Source: Roseovarius sp. (GTDB lineage Bacteria; Pseudomonadota; Alphaproteobacteria; Rhodobacterales; Rhodobacteraceae). Taken from it: a stretch of 5,861 bases of DNA. The notes beneath the pieces were generated by a model. The model searched no databases. It was not told the origin of the DNA and saw only the letters and a program-made list of their open reading frames with translations. Below, piece by piece: positions 1-5,566 of this stretch (positions within the stretch are counted from its first letter, which is position 1; each line of letters starts with the position of its first letter). Location: the NCBI GenBank assembly GCA_023260815.1, contig JALQUE010000358.1, positions 1 through 5,861 of the forward strand, read 5' to 3'. The position numbers were made by a program, and so were the translations under genes.

Positions 1-869
1 TAGCCAAAGGCATAAAGCGCATAGAGCAGCGCCAGCAGGATACCGGGCAACAGGGCCGCCTGGAACAGCGTCCCGACGGAGACCACCGCCGGCGTGCCCA
101 GGTCGGTCAGCGCGTCGGTACAGCCCGCCGCCTGGGCGCGCGCCTCTTGCGCGGCGGAATAGAGATCCCCCGCCAGCGTGCCCAGCAGGACGATCACGAT
201 GGAGGGCGGAATGATCTGCCCCAGCGTTCCGCTGGCCGCGATCACGCCCGTCGCCAGTTCCGGCGAGTAGTTGTTGCGCAACATGGTGGGCAGCGACAGC
301 AATCCCATCGTGACGACCGTTGCGCCCACGATCCCTGTCGACGCTGCCAGAAACGCGCCCACAACCACCACCGACACAGCCAGACCGCCCGGCAGCGGGC
401 CAAAGACCCGTGCCATCGTTGTCAGAAGATCATTGGCGATCTTCGAGCGCTCCAGCGTGATGCCCATCAGCACGAACATCAAAACCGCTAACAATGTTTC
501 GATCGACTGCCCGGCAAGCACACGCTCGTTGATCCGGTTCACGATGAAACTGACATTGCGGTCCAGTGCGACTTCCCAACCCTGAGGAAAGACCGGCTCG
601 CCGATCCGGGGCAACTCGGGGTATCGGAACACCGATATGGTTTCGGGCCTGACGCCCGACGAAATCAGCGCGTCATACGCCTGGCTGGAGGTGTCGATCG
701 CCTGATGGATCAGCAACCCCGCGCTGTCCATCGCAGCGATGATGCCGAACGATATGATGCCCGCGCCGCCGATCGCAAAGGCCACCGGAAAGCCCGACAA
801 GATCCCGCCAAAGAGGCACAGAAACACGATGATCAGGCCGATCTCGACTCCGTCAAGTCCGAATAGCAT
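1..869 (-). CDS. dctM: TRAP transporter large permease subunit DctM (partial, C-terminus beyond window)
   Basis: This is the integral membrane subunit that carries substrate across the inner membrane, driven by an ion gradient (Na+ in characterised TRAP systems), with solute delivered by DctP. Reading from ATG at 867-869 gives 289 residues before the left window edge; family members are usually about 430 residues or longer, so the C-terminus is missing. Family hallmarks are visible: a glycine-rich hydrophobic start (residues 9-48), LLAVLMFVLMGITLERS (126-142), AASTGIVGATVVTMGLLSLP (175-194) and ASGTLGQIIPPSIVIVLLG (212-230). Two hydrophilic stretches (about 53-108 and 236-262) are longer than in the DctM proteins I know best. 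The start is supported by an AAGGGGG Shine-Dalgarno (879-885) that overlaps the dctQ stop codon, only 14 bases upstream, so translation is probably coupled to dctQ. It most resembles the mannitol/chloroaromatic/2-oxo-acid branch; the substrate is not certain. Confidence 0.95.
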   Translation of the reverse strand, partial: MLFGLDGVEIGLIIVFLCLFGGILSGFPVAFAIGGAGIISFGIIAAMDSAGLLIHQAIDTSSQAYDALISSGVRPETISVFRYPELPRIGEPVFPQGWEVALDRNVSFIVNRINERVLAGQSIETLLAVLMFVLMGITLERSKIANDLLTTMARVFGPLPGGLAVSVVVVGAFLAASTGIVGATVVTMGLLSLPTMLRNNYSPELATGVIAASGTLGQIIPPSIVIVLLGTLAGDLYSAAQEARAQAAGCTDALTDLGTPAVVSVGTLFQAALLPGILLALLYALYAFG

Positions 870-883
870 GGCTGCCCGCCCCC

Positions 884-1774
884 TTAATGCGTGCCTTCAA
901 AGGCATCTTGACCCTCGCCAAGACTGTCCTTGTCGAGATACTTGTTTTCACTTTCCTCACCTTCCCGCCACTCGAGGAACGAGCGGTAGAAGAACGCCAC
1001 CGCATGCAGGAACACCATTCCCGCAAAGGCGACCAGAAGGATCTTGAACAGGAAATACGCGTTGAACCCATTGGGCGAGAAGCCAATTGTCTCGACATTC
1101 CAGCGCAGTGCGCGTGATTTCAGGACCAGACGGTCGAGGGTGTCGCTGGCGGATGGATTTGGTACGATCAGGTGGCGCCACATGAAAAACCAGCCATAAA
1201 GCCAGATGATCACCGCCATCGGCATCATGAAGATCAGCGATCCGACCATGTCGATGATTTTCTTGGTGCGAAAGCTGACCGCAGAATAGATCAGATCGAC
1301 GCGCACATGACCGCCCTGAACGAAGGTGTAGGTGGCACAAAGCGACACGACCAACGCGTTATAGAGCTTGAGTTCCTCGGCCCACCAACTGATGTCCATC
1401 TCGAGGGGGATACCGAAACCGATCACGATATCGGGCCGTGCGAAGATGCGCTGAATGAAGACGATGATGATCTGTTGCAGGACCATCAGCAGACCTGCCC
1501 AGGCAAAGAACCGTCCTACAGTGTTCGAAAACCCTTCCAGAACGCGCACACAGCCCCACATGAAGCCGCTTTTCCAAAGCCCGATGCCCGTAAAGACCAG
1601 AAAGGTCGTGAACACGACAAAGAAGAACTCGACCGATCCGCCGTAATAGACGAACCGCATGATCGACGCCTTGTCCGACCAGTCGAGCCAGAGACTTGGA
1701 TGAATGATCGCATAGCCCAGATTGTAGAAGGCCATGGCGATGTTCTGGAAAAACCAGACAACTGCGTCCAGCAT
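884..1774 (-). CDS. dctQ: TRAP transporter small permease subunit DctQ, extended form
   Basis: This is the small membrane subunit that pairs with DctM in the tripartite TRAP importer. The 296-residue product is long for DctQ (typically about 160-200). The DctQ core shows TM segments near 88-110, 135-152, 174-199 and 239-264, with the family-typical QGGHVRVDLI at 153-162. Ahead of it is an N-terminal extension (1-86) with an extra hydrophobic segment at about 41-66, and there is a polar insertion at 200-237 between the last two TMs. The C-terminal tail (270-296) is acidic and soluble. The start at 1772-1774 is preceded by GAGGGA (1778-1783), a plausible if close-spaced ribosome site. It lies 102 bases after dctP and 14 bases before dctM, in an apparent P-Q-M operon. 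Extended DctQ proteins probably belong to a subfamily that also has an enlarged DctM, which would explain both oddities here. Confidence 0.93.
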   Translation of the reverse strand: MLDAVVWFFQNIAMAFYNLGYAIIHPSLWLDWSDKASIMRFVYYGGSVEFFFVVFTTFLVFTGIGLWKSGFMWGCVRVLEGFSNTVGRFFAWAGLLMVLQQIIIVFIQRIFARPDIVIGFGIPLEMDISWWAEELKLYNALVVSLCATYTFVQGGHVRVDLIYSAVSFRTKKIIDMVGSLIFMMPMAVIIWLYGWFFMWRHLIVPNPSASDTLDRLVLKSRALRWNVETIGFSPNGFNAYFLFKILLVAFAGMVFLHAVAFFYRSFLEWREGEESENKYLDKDSLGEGQDAFEGTH

Positions 1775-1800
1775 CGTTCCCTCGCACCGGATATGAATTC

Positions 1801-1868
1801 AGGCCAGCAGGCCTTTGACGGCATGTGTGGGCCCCGGCCTGTTCCGGAACCCGCTGTATCTTGGCCGG
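1801..1868 (-). repeat. dctP-dctQ intercistronic inverted repeats (possible mRNA structure)
   Basis: The 102-base gap between dctP and dctQ holds several inverted repeats. They are a 6-bp arm pair CCGGCC (1834-1839) with GGCCGG (1863-1868), a perfect 10-bp palindrome GTTCCGGAAC (1841-1850) inside its loop, and a short hairpin AGGCC-AGCA-GGCCT (1801-1814). No T-run follows on the minus strand, so this does not look like a strong intrinsic terminator. Such a structured gap could protect the dctP part of the transcript from decay or reduce read-through into dctQM, which would fit the usual excess of binding protein over permease. GC-rich sequence produces chance palindromes, so function is uncertain. 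Confidence 0.4.
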
Positions 1869-1876
1869 CGCCTGCC

Positions 1877-2959
1877 TTAGCCGAGCACGCGGTCGCGCTG
1901 TTCGCGGTACGCGCCTTCGGATTTCTGCAACCAGCCCGAGGACGACCGCAGCGACGCCATGTAGCTGTCATAGACCTTCTTGTAGATCTCGTCGCCCATG
2001 TTTTCCTGATGCACTTCTTCCGATGCACGACCAAAGGCATCCCAGACGCTTTCGGGGAATTCCAGTGTCTTGACGCCGGCCGATTGCAGGCGCAGCAGGG
2101 CTGCGCCGTTATTCGCGAGGAACTGCGCAAGATTCCACTGATGCGCTTCGGCGCAGGCGATCTCGATGATCTTCTGCTGCGAAGAGGTCAGACTGTCGAA
2201 CACGTCACGGTTCATGCCGATCGACAGGCCTGCGCCCGGCTCGTGGAACCCGGCGGTATAGTAGAACTTGGTGATTTCCTGGAAGCCAGCCTTTTCATCC
2301 GCCCACGGCCCGATCCATTCGGTGCCGTCGATCGCCCCCGATGCCAGCGCCTGATACACTTCAGCACCCGGAAGGTTTTGGACCGATGCGCCCAGTTTGC
2401 CAAGCGCCTTGCCTCCAAGACCTGGCATGCGGAACTTCAGACCGTTGAAATCTTCGGGTCCATTGATCTCTTTGGCGAACCATCCGCCAGCCTGGGCGCC
2501 GGTATTGCCCGCCAGAAAGGATTTCAGGCCAAAGATCTGCCCCAGCTCGTCATGCAGATCGTGGCCGCCATCATGATAATACCAATTGGCCAGTTCCTGC
2601 GCTGTCATGCCGAATGGCACCGATGTGAAGAAGGCATAGGCCGGGTGTTGACCGACGAAGTAATAATCAGCGCCATGATACATGTCGGCTTGACCTGCGG
2701 TGACGGCATCGAACACTTCGAACGCGCCCACAAGTTCGCCCGCACCCTTGACGTCGACCGTGATCGAGCCGTCGGCCATGGCGTTGATGTTATCGGCTGC
2801 CTTTTGTGCGGCGTCGAACACGCCGGCAAGGCCGCGCCCCCAGGTCGTGACCATCGTCAGCGTCCGGTTGCCTTGCGCATAAGCCGGAGCGGCCAGCGAA
2901 GCCGCGGCCGCGGCAGTACCGCCAAGGGCAGAGTTCTTCAGGAAAGAACGACGATCCAT
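1877..2959 (-). CDS. dctP: TRAP transporter periplasmic solute-binding protein, TakP-like (predicted 2-oxo acid binding)
   Basis: This is the periplasmic binding protein that captures substrate and hands it to DctQM. The 360 residues match the length of TakP-type DctP proteins. The N-terminus is a textbook Tat signal: DRRSFLK (2-8), an Ala-rich hydrophobic stretch, and an AYA cleavage site ending at residue 28. The mature protein shows GELVGAFEVFDAV (74-86), GNTGAQAGGWF (151-161), KFRMPGLGGKALGKLG (175-190) and GAIDGTEWIGPWADEKAGF (208-226). In the structurally studied Rhodobacter sphaeroides TakP the corresponding Gln, Arg and Glu-Trp positions bind the 2-oxo acid and its cation; candidates here are Q156, R177 and E214-W215. 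That assignment is from memory of the family, not an alignment. The start is fixed by a strong GGAGGA eight bases upstream. It is first in the operon and divergent from a sensor kinase that may control it. Lactate or another small hydroxy/oxo acid is an alternative ligand. Confidence 0.95.
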   Translation of the reverse strand: MDRRSFLKNSALGGTAAAAASLAAPAYAQGNRTLTMVTTWGRGLAGVFDAAQKAADNINAMADGSITVDVKGAGELVGAFEVFDAVTAGQADMYHGADYYFVGQHPAYAFFTSVPFGMTAQELANWYYHDGGHDLHDELGQIFGLKSFLAGNTGAQAGGWFAKEINGPEDFNGLKFRMPGLGGKALGKLGASVQNLPGAEVYQALASGAIDGTEWIGPWADEKAGFQEITKFYYTAGFHEPGAGLSIGMNRDVFDSLTSSQQKIIEIACAEAHQWNLAQFLANNGAALLRLQSAGVKTLEFPESVWDAFGRASEEVHQENMGDEIYKKVYDSYMASLRSSSGWLQKSEGAYREQRDRVLG

Positions 2960-3182
2960 TTAGTATCTCCTCCAAGATCATGTGCGCTCGCCTTTTCTTC
3001 CGGCAGGCGTGCAAACCGTAAAAAGTGCGGCGAACCTAACGCGGCAATGTCCAATCGGGAATACCTATTACTGCGTAGATCTGAAGGTTTGACGCCGGGT
3101 ATTGCAGGCCGAACGGCTTTATTGGAGACAGTCCAGGGGGGTCACTCTGGGATTCCCGTGTGTTTGGGATTAAGCGGTTCGC
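2960..3182. promoter_or_regulatory. Divergent intergenic region with candidate promoters and operators
   Basis: This region must carry the promoters of both the TRAP operon (leftward) and the kinase-regulator operon (rightward). I see no strong sigma70 pair in either direction; TTGACG at 3089-3094 is a possible rightward -35 without a good -10. Repeated elements suggest regulator sites: AATACC (3060-3065) opposed to GGTATT (3098-3103); CGGGAAT (3056-3062) opposed to ATTCCCG (3152-3158); GGGATTCCC (3149-3157), a palindrome about a central T; and a second GGGATT at 3166-3171, just before the kinase start. TACCTAT (3062-3068) fits the NarL-type heptamer TACYYMT. These could be sites for the adjacent NarL-family regulator, but each is short enough to occur by chance. 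Confidence 0.5.
2968..2973 (-). promoter_or_regulatory. Strong Shine-Dalgarno of dctP
   Basis: GGAGGA on the minus strand (TCCTCC on plus), eight bases from the dctP ATG. It is the best ribosome site in the TRAP operon, consistent with the binding protein being made in excess over the membrane subunits, and it fixes the dctP start. Confidence 0.85.
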
Positions 3183-4607
3183 ATGGCGTTTCTACGCGAA
3201 CGACTCAGGTTGAATTTCGGTCAGAAAATGTTTCTGACAGCCACTCTGCCGTTGATCTTTGCGGCGGTGGCCATTTCTGTTCTGGTCACACTACAATCAC
3301 GCCAGCTTGCCGAGCGTGAGATACGGCAGCTCGAAGAGCAGCTGATCTCGGCCAAACGCGCCGAATTGCAGAACTACCTGTCCATCGCGCGAAACGCCGT
3401 GATCAACGTTTATGGACGCGCCGCGCCGGATGACGCCGCCAAACAGGAGGTCACACAGACATTGTCGGCCATGCTTTACGGTCAGGACGGGTATTTCTTT
3501 GTCTACGATTATGACGGCACCAATCTGGTCAGCCCCCGATCCACCGATCTGATCGGCGCAAACTGGGACGGCATGAAAGATCCGAACGGCGTCCCCATCA
3601 CCGATGAGCTGATCCGGCTGGCACGCTCGGGTGGTGGCTATCACAGTTATGAATGGCCCAAGCCCTCGACCGGCAAGATGGCACGCATGATCGTCTATGT
3701 GATCGGCTTTCAGGATTGGCAATGGGCCGTGGGGACGGGTGTTTTCGTGGATGACGTCGTGGCCACTGTCGCCGCATCGCGTGAACAGGTCGAAACCCGG
3801 GTGCGGCGGACATTCCTCTACATAGGTGCGATCACTCTGGCGGCATTGCTGCTGGTCTTTACCAGTGGGCTGTTCATCAACATCCGCGAACGCAGGTTGG
3901 CCGATGCCAAACTCAAGAAGCTGACACAACGGGTCTTCGACGCTCAGGAAGAGGAACGCCGCCGCGTTGCCCGCGAATTGCATGACGGGATCAGCCAAAT
4001 CCTTGTCGGGGTGCGCTTTGCGCTCGAAATCGCCAAACGGCGGTTGGCCACGGGTGACAGCGCCGGCAGCGACAACCTGGATCAGGGCATAGAACATCTG
4101 TCCGGCGCCATTCAGGAAGTCCGCCGGATCAGCCGCGATCTGCGCCCCGGTGTTCTGGACGATCTTGGTCTTGGTCCCGCGATCCGAACGCTGGCCGAAG
4201 ACTTCGGGCAGCGCACCGGCATGGACATCACCTTCGAGACGGTGGTGTTCCGCAACCGTCTGGCCGAGGACGCCAAGATCGCCCTCTACCGCGTCGCACA
4301 AGAAGCCATGACCAATATCGAACGGCATTCCGGAGCAACGCATGTGGCCATCGACCTGCGTGGCCATAGCCGCGGGGCCACCCTGAAGATATCCGACAAC
4401 GGCAGGGGTATGGGCCATGAGGAACCGTCCAACACCCATAGCAGCGGGCTGGGTCTGCGCAACATGCAGGAACGCGTCGAGCAACTCGACGGCACGCTTC
4501 GTATCCACTCATCTCGCAGCGGCACAATAATCGAAGCCAGCGTACCCCTGACCCATCTGCTTCCCCCTCAGGATCGCCTTGGCGAAGACACAAGAGCACC
4601 CGCATGA
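3183..4607 (+). CDS. Membrane-bound Cache-domain sensor histidine kinase (HisKA_3 class)
   Basis: This 474-residue inner-membrane sensor autophosphorylates and passes phosphate to the adjacent response regulator. Order: TM1 (about 16-37); a periplasmic region (38-209) whose second part is a single Cache (sCache_2-like) domain, with GYFFVYDYDGTNLVSPR, KDPNG, YEWPKP and WAVGTGVFVDDV; TM2 (about 210-234); a HisKA_3 dimerisation helix with EERRRVARELHDGISQ, where H267 is the predicted phosphoacceptor; and a HATPase domain with N378 (N box), D405 in DNGRGM (G1) and SSGLGL at 420-425 (G2). All key residues are present. sCache_2 domains in chemoreceptors and kinases often bind small carboxylates, suggesting a ligand related to the divergent TRAP transporter's substrate; that is inference. 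ATG 3183 is the earliest in-frame start (an in-frame TAA lies at 3171-3173), but no clear Shine-Dalgarno precedes it. The stop overlaps the regulator start. No gene name is assigned. Confidence 0.93.
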   Translation: MAFLRERLRLNFGQKMFLTATLPLIFAAVAISVLVTLQSRQLAEREIRQLEEQLISAKRAELQNYLSIARNAVINVYGRAAPDDAAKQEVTQTLSAMLYGQDGYFFVYDYDGTNLVSPRSTDLIGANWDGMKDPNGVPITDELIRLARSGGGYHSYEWPKPSTGKMARMIVYVIGFQDWQWAVGTGVFVDDVVATVAASREQVETRVRRTFLYIGAITLAALLLVFTSGLFINIRERRLADAKLKKLTQRVFDAQEEERRRVARELHDGISQILVGVRFALEIAKRRLATGDSAGSDNLDQGIEHLSGAIQEVRRISRDLRPGVLDDLGLGPAIRTLAEDFGQRTGMDITFETVVFRNRLAEDAKIALYRVAQEAMTNIERHSGATHVAIDLRGHSRGATLKISDNGRGMGHEEPSNTHSSGLGLRNMQERVEQLDGTLRIHSSRSGTIIEASVPLTHLLPPQDRLGEDTRAPA

Positions 4608-5263
4608 CACACGCACACCCTGCCCCGATCCGCATTGCCATCGTCGACGATCACCCGATGGTCGCTCAAGGGTTGCGCACCATCCTGGAAAGTTATGAGG
4701 ACATCGAGGTCATCGCGTCACTGTCAAACGGCAAGGACATCATCGACAGGGTCGAGGCTCTCCAACCGGATGTCATCCTGCTGGACCTCAACATGCCCGG
4801 TATCGGCGGACTTTCGACGACCGAGATCATCCTGGAACGTCGGCCCGAAACACGCATCCTGATCTTGTCGATGCATGACAGCCCTGAATACATTTCATCG
4901 GCTCTCAGCCATGGTGCGGTGGGATATGTCCTCAAGGACGTGCCGACCGAGGAAATCAAGCATGCCATAGATGCCGTGATGACCGGCCAGCGTTATCTTT
5001 GCACGGGTGCCAAAGGATCGCTGGAGCCCTATGAGCGCCCCGGTCGCGAACAATTGACCAACCGCGAGCAGACGATCCTGTTGCAACTGGCTCAGGGAAA
5101 GTCGAACAAGGACGTGGCACAGGCATTGGACATTTCGGTGCGCACCGTCGAAACCCATCGCAAGAACATCAAGCGCAAACTTGGCATAAGCTCGACCGCG
5201 GGGCTGACACGCTACGCGATGGAGCATGGCGTCCTGCAAGGCGGCACCACTGAAAAGCTGTAA
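4604..5263 (+). CDS. NarL/FixJ-family response regulator (REC-LuxR HTH)
   Basis: This 219-residue cytoplasmic transcription factor is the evident partner of the upstream kinase. The receiver domain (about 9-125) has the acidic pair D15-D16, phosphoacceptor D61 in LLDLNMPGIGG, the switch residue S89 in LILSMHD and the conserved K111 in GYVLKD. A short linker leads to a LuxR-type helix-turn-helix (about 151-210) with LTNREQTILLQLAQGKSNKD and the recognition region VRTVETHRKNIKRKLG. Receiver and DNA-binding landmarks are all intact. The start ATG overlaps the kinase TGA as ATGA, so the two are probably translationally coupled. HisKA_3 kinases normally pair with this regulator class. The likeliest targets are the divergent TRAP operon and its own operon; control of the downstream ilv gene is possible but unsupported by visible sites. 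The gene name is not assignable from sequence alone. Confidence 0.95.
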   Translation: MTHAHPAPIRIAIVDDHPMVAQGLRTILESYEDIEVIASLSNGKDIIDRVEALQPDVILLDLNMPGIGGLSTTEIILERRPETRILILSMHDSPEYISSALSHGAVGYVLKDVPTEEIKHAIDAVMTGQRYLCTGAKGSLEPYERPGREQLTNREQTILLQLAQGKSNKDVAQALDISVRTVETHRKNIKRKLGISSTAGLTRYAMEHGVLQGGTTEKL

Positions 5264-5368
5264 CTTCGGAGCGGCGCGATAGGTGACCGGATTACGCCCG
5301 AACGCAAACTGACGCAACAAATGGAAAGAATTCCCCCGGCTTTGCGAAATCTTTTCTTTGAAATGTGG
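5264..5368. other. Gene-free stretch after the response regulator
   Basis: I see no gene here and no convincing intrinsic terminator for the kinase-regulator operon. The last part (about 5341-5364) is AT-richer, with TTTGCGAAA and TTTCTTTGAAA next to each other. It lies directly upstream of the candidate -35 of the ilv promoter and could act as an UP-like element. Transcription from the regulator operon may therefore read into the ilv leader. Confidence 0.4.
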
Positions 5369-5397
5369 TTGACGCCCCCTGCACTGCAACCTAATGT
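5369..5397 (+). promoter_or_regulatory. Candidate sigma70 promoter of the ilv leader
   Basis: TTGACG (5369-5374) matches the -35 consensus in five of six positions. After a 17-base spacer comes TAATGT (5392-5397), which keeps the T, A and final T that matter most in a -10. Initiation would fall near 5403-5406, just upstream of the leader peptide's ribosome site. That would give a leader RNA of about 120 nucleotides ending at the terminator. A shorter-spaced -10, CCTAAT (5390-5395), is an alternative. Confidence 0.6.
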
Positions 5398-5412
5398 CCC
5401 GCGCACGCAGTT

Positions 5413-5418
5413 AAGGAG
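5413..5418 (+). promoter_or_regulatory. Shine-Dalgarno of the ilv leader peptide
   Basis: AAGGAG, nine bases before ATG 5428. It is among the best ribosome sites in the window, although it serves only a 15-codon frame. This is good evidence that the tiny frame is really translated. Confidence 0.8.
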
Positions 5419-5427
5419 TCGCCTGGA

Positions 5428-5475
5428 ATGGCACCGCTAGTCGTAGTCGTAGGCAAAAGGCGCATGGGCCGGTAA
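5428..5475 (+). CDS. ilv leader peptide, valine-rich, 15 aa (attenuation sensor)
   Basis: The frame encodes MAPLVVVVGKRRMGR and stops at TAA 5473-5475. Codons 5-8 are four successive Val codons, GTC-GTA-GTC-GTA, preceded by the Leu codon CTA; there is no Ile codon. CTA and GTA are uncommon codons in high-GC genomes, which would make the ribosome sensitive to charged tRNA supply. The frame has its own strong Shine-Dalgarno and is followed at once by competing RNA stems, then by a gene for the first common enzyme of valine and isoleucine synthesis. This is the classical layout of an amino-acid attenuator. The peptide is predicted to have no function beyond being translated. It is analogous in role to ivbL of the E. 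coli ilvBN operon, but the sequence here should be judged on its own. Codons 11-14 contain the 5' arm of the antiterminator. Confidence 0.88.
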   Translation: MAPLVVVVGKRRMGR

Positions 5476-5502
5476 CGGACACCATAATGGTCCCCATGCG
5501 CC
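5459..5502 (+). promoter_or_regulatory. Antiterminator stem of the ilv attenuator
   Basis: GGCGCATGGG (5459-5468) pairs perfectly with CCCATGCGCC (5493-5502), a 10-bp stem. Its 3' arm takes up bases 5500-5502 of the terminator's 5' arm, so the two structures compete. Nested in the loop is a smaller hairpin, GGA-(CA)-CCA with TGGTCC (5477-5493), which could stack on the main stem if its last pair is given up. The 5' arm lies in codons 11-14 of the leader peptide. A ribosome stalled on the Val codons (5440-5451) would leave most of it free, so the antiterminator forms. A ribosome reaching the stop codon (5473) would cover it, so the terminator forms. Pairings are read directly; the regulatory outcome is inferred and no folding energies were computed. 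Confidence 0.82.
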
Positions 5503-5524
5503 CCCGAAGACCGGGGGCTTTTTT
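5500..5524 (+). terminator. Rho-independent terminator of the ilv attenuator
   Basis: GCCCCCG (5500-5506) pairs with CGGGGGC (5512-5518) around the loop AAGAC, and six T follow immediately (5519-5524). The 7-bp all-GC stem plus U-tract is a canonical intrinsic terminator. It lies upstream of the ilv start rather than after a gene, so it must be conditional. It shares its first three bases with the antiterminator's 3' arm. Confidence 0.92.
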
Positions 5525-5555
5525 GTGCGTAGAACAGTGAATTGACGTCATGAAC

Positions 5556-5559
5556 GGAG
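5556..5559 (+). promoter_or_regulatory. Shine-Dalgarno of acetolactate synthase
   Basis: GGAG seven bases before ATG 5567. It supports this start over the in-frame ATG five codons in (5579) and lies beyond the terminator, so it is present only on read-through transcripts. Confidence 0.7.
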
Positions 5560-5566
5560 CAAAGCG

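Noticed and set aside
147..585. Two overlapping plus-strand frames over the dctM region
   Set aside because: The minus-strand reading gives a clear DctM; these translations are low-complexity, His/Arg- or Pro/Thr-rich shadows.
2960..3182. A sigma54 promoter for the TRAP operon, as for classical dctA systems
   Set aside because: No TGGCAC-N5-TTGC-like pair on either strand, and the adjacent regulator is NarL-type without an AAA+ domain.
1172..3319. A 715-codon open frame on the plus strand antisense to dctQ and dctP
   Set aside because: It lies opposite two well-recognised TRAP genes, its translation is rich in His, Arg and Asp with no domain I recognise, and it has no ribosome site. It is a shadow frame caused by G/C-biased third positions.
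3297..4508. A 403-codon open frame on the minus strand antisense to the sensor kinase
   Set aside because: The kinase on the plus strand has all catalytic motifs intact; the antisense translation shows no family features.
5543..5550. Perfect palindrome TGACGTCA between the terminator and the ilv gene
   Set aside because: A lone 8-base palindrome with no flanking dyad; it lies downstream of the attenuator and I know of no matching regulator here.
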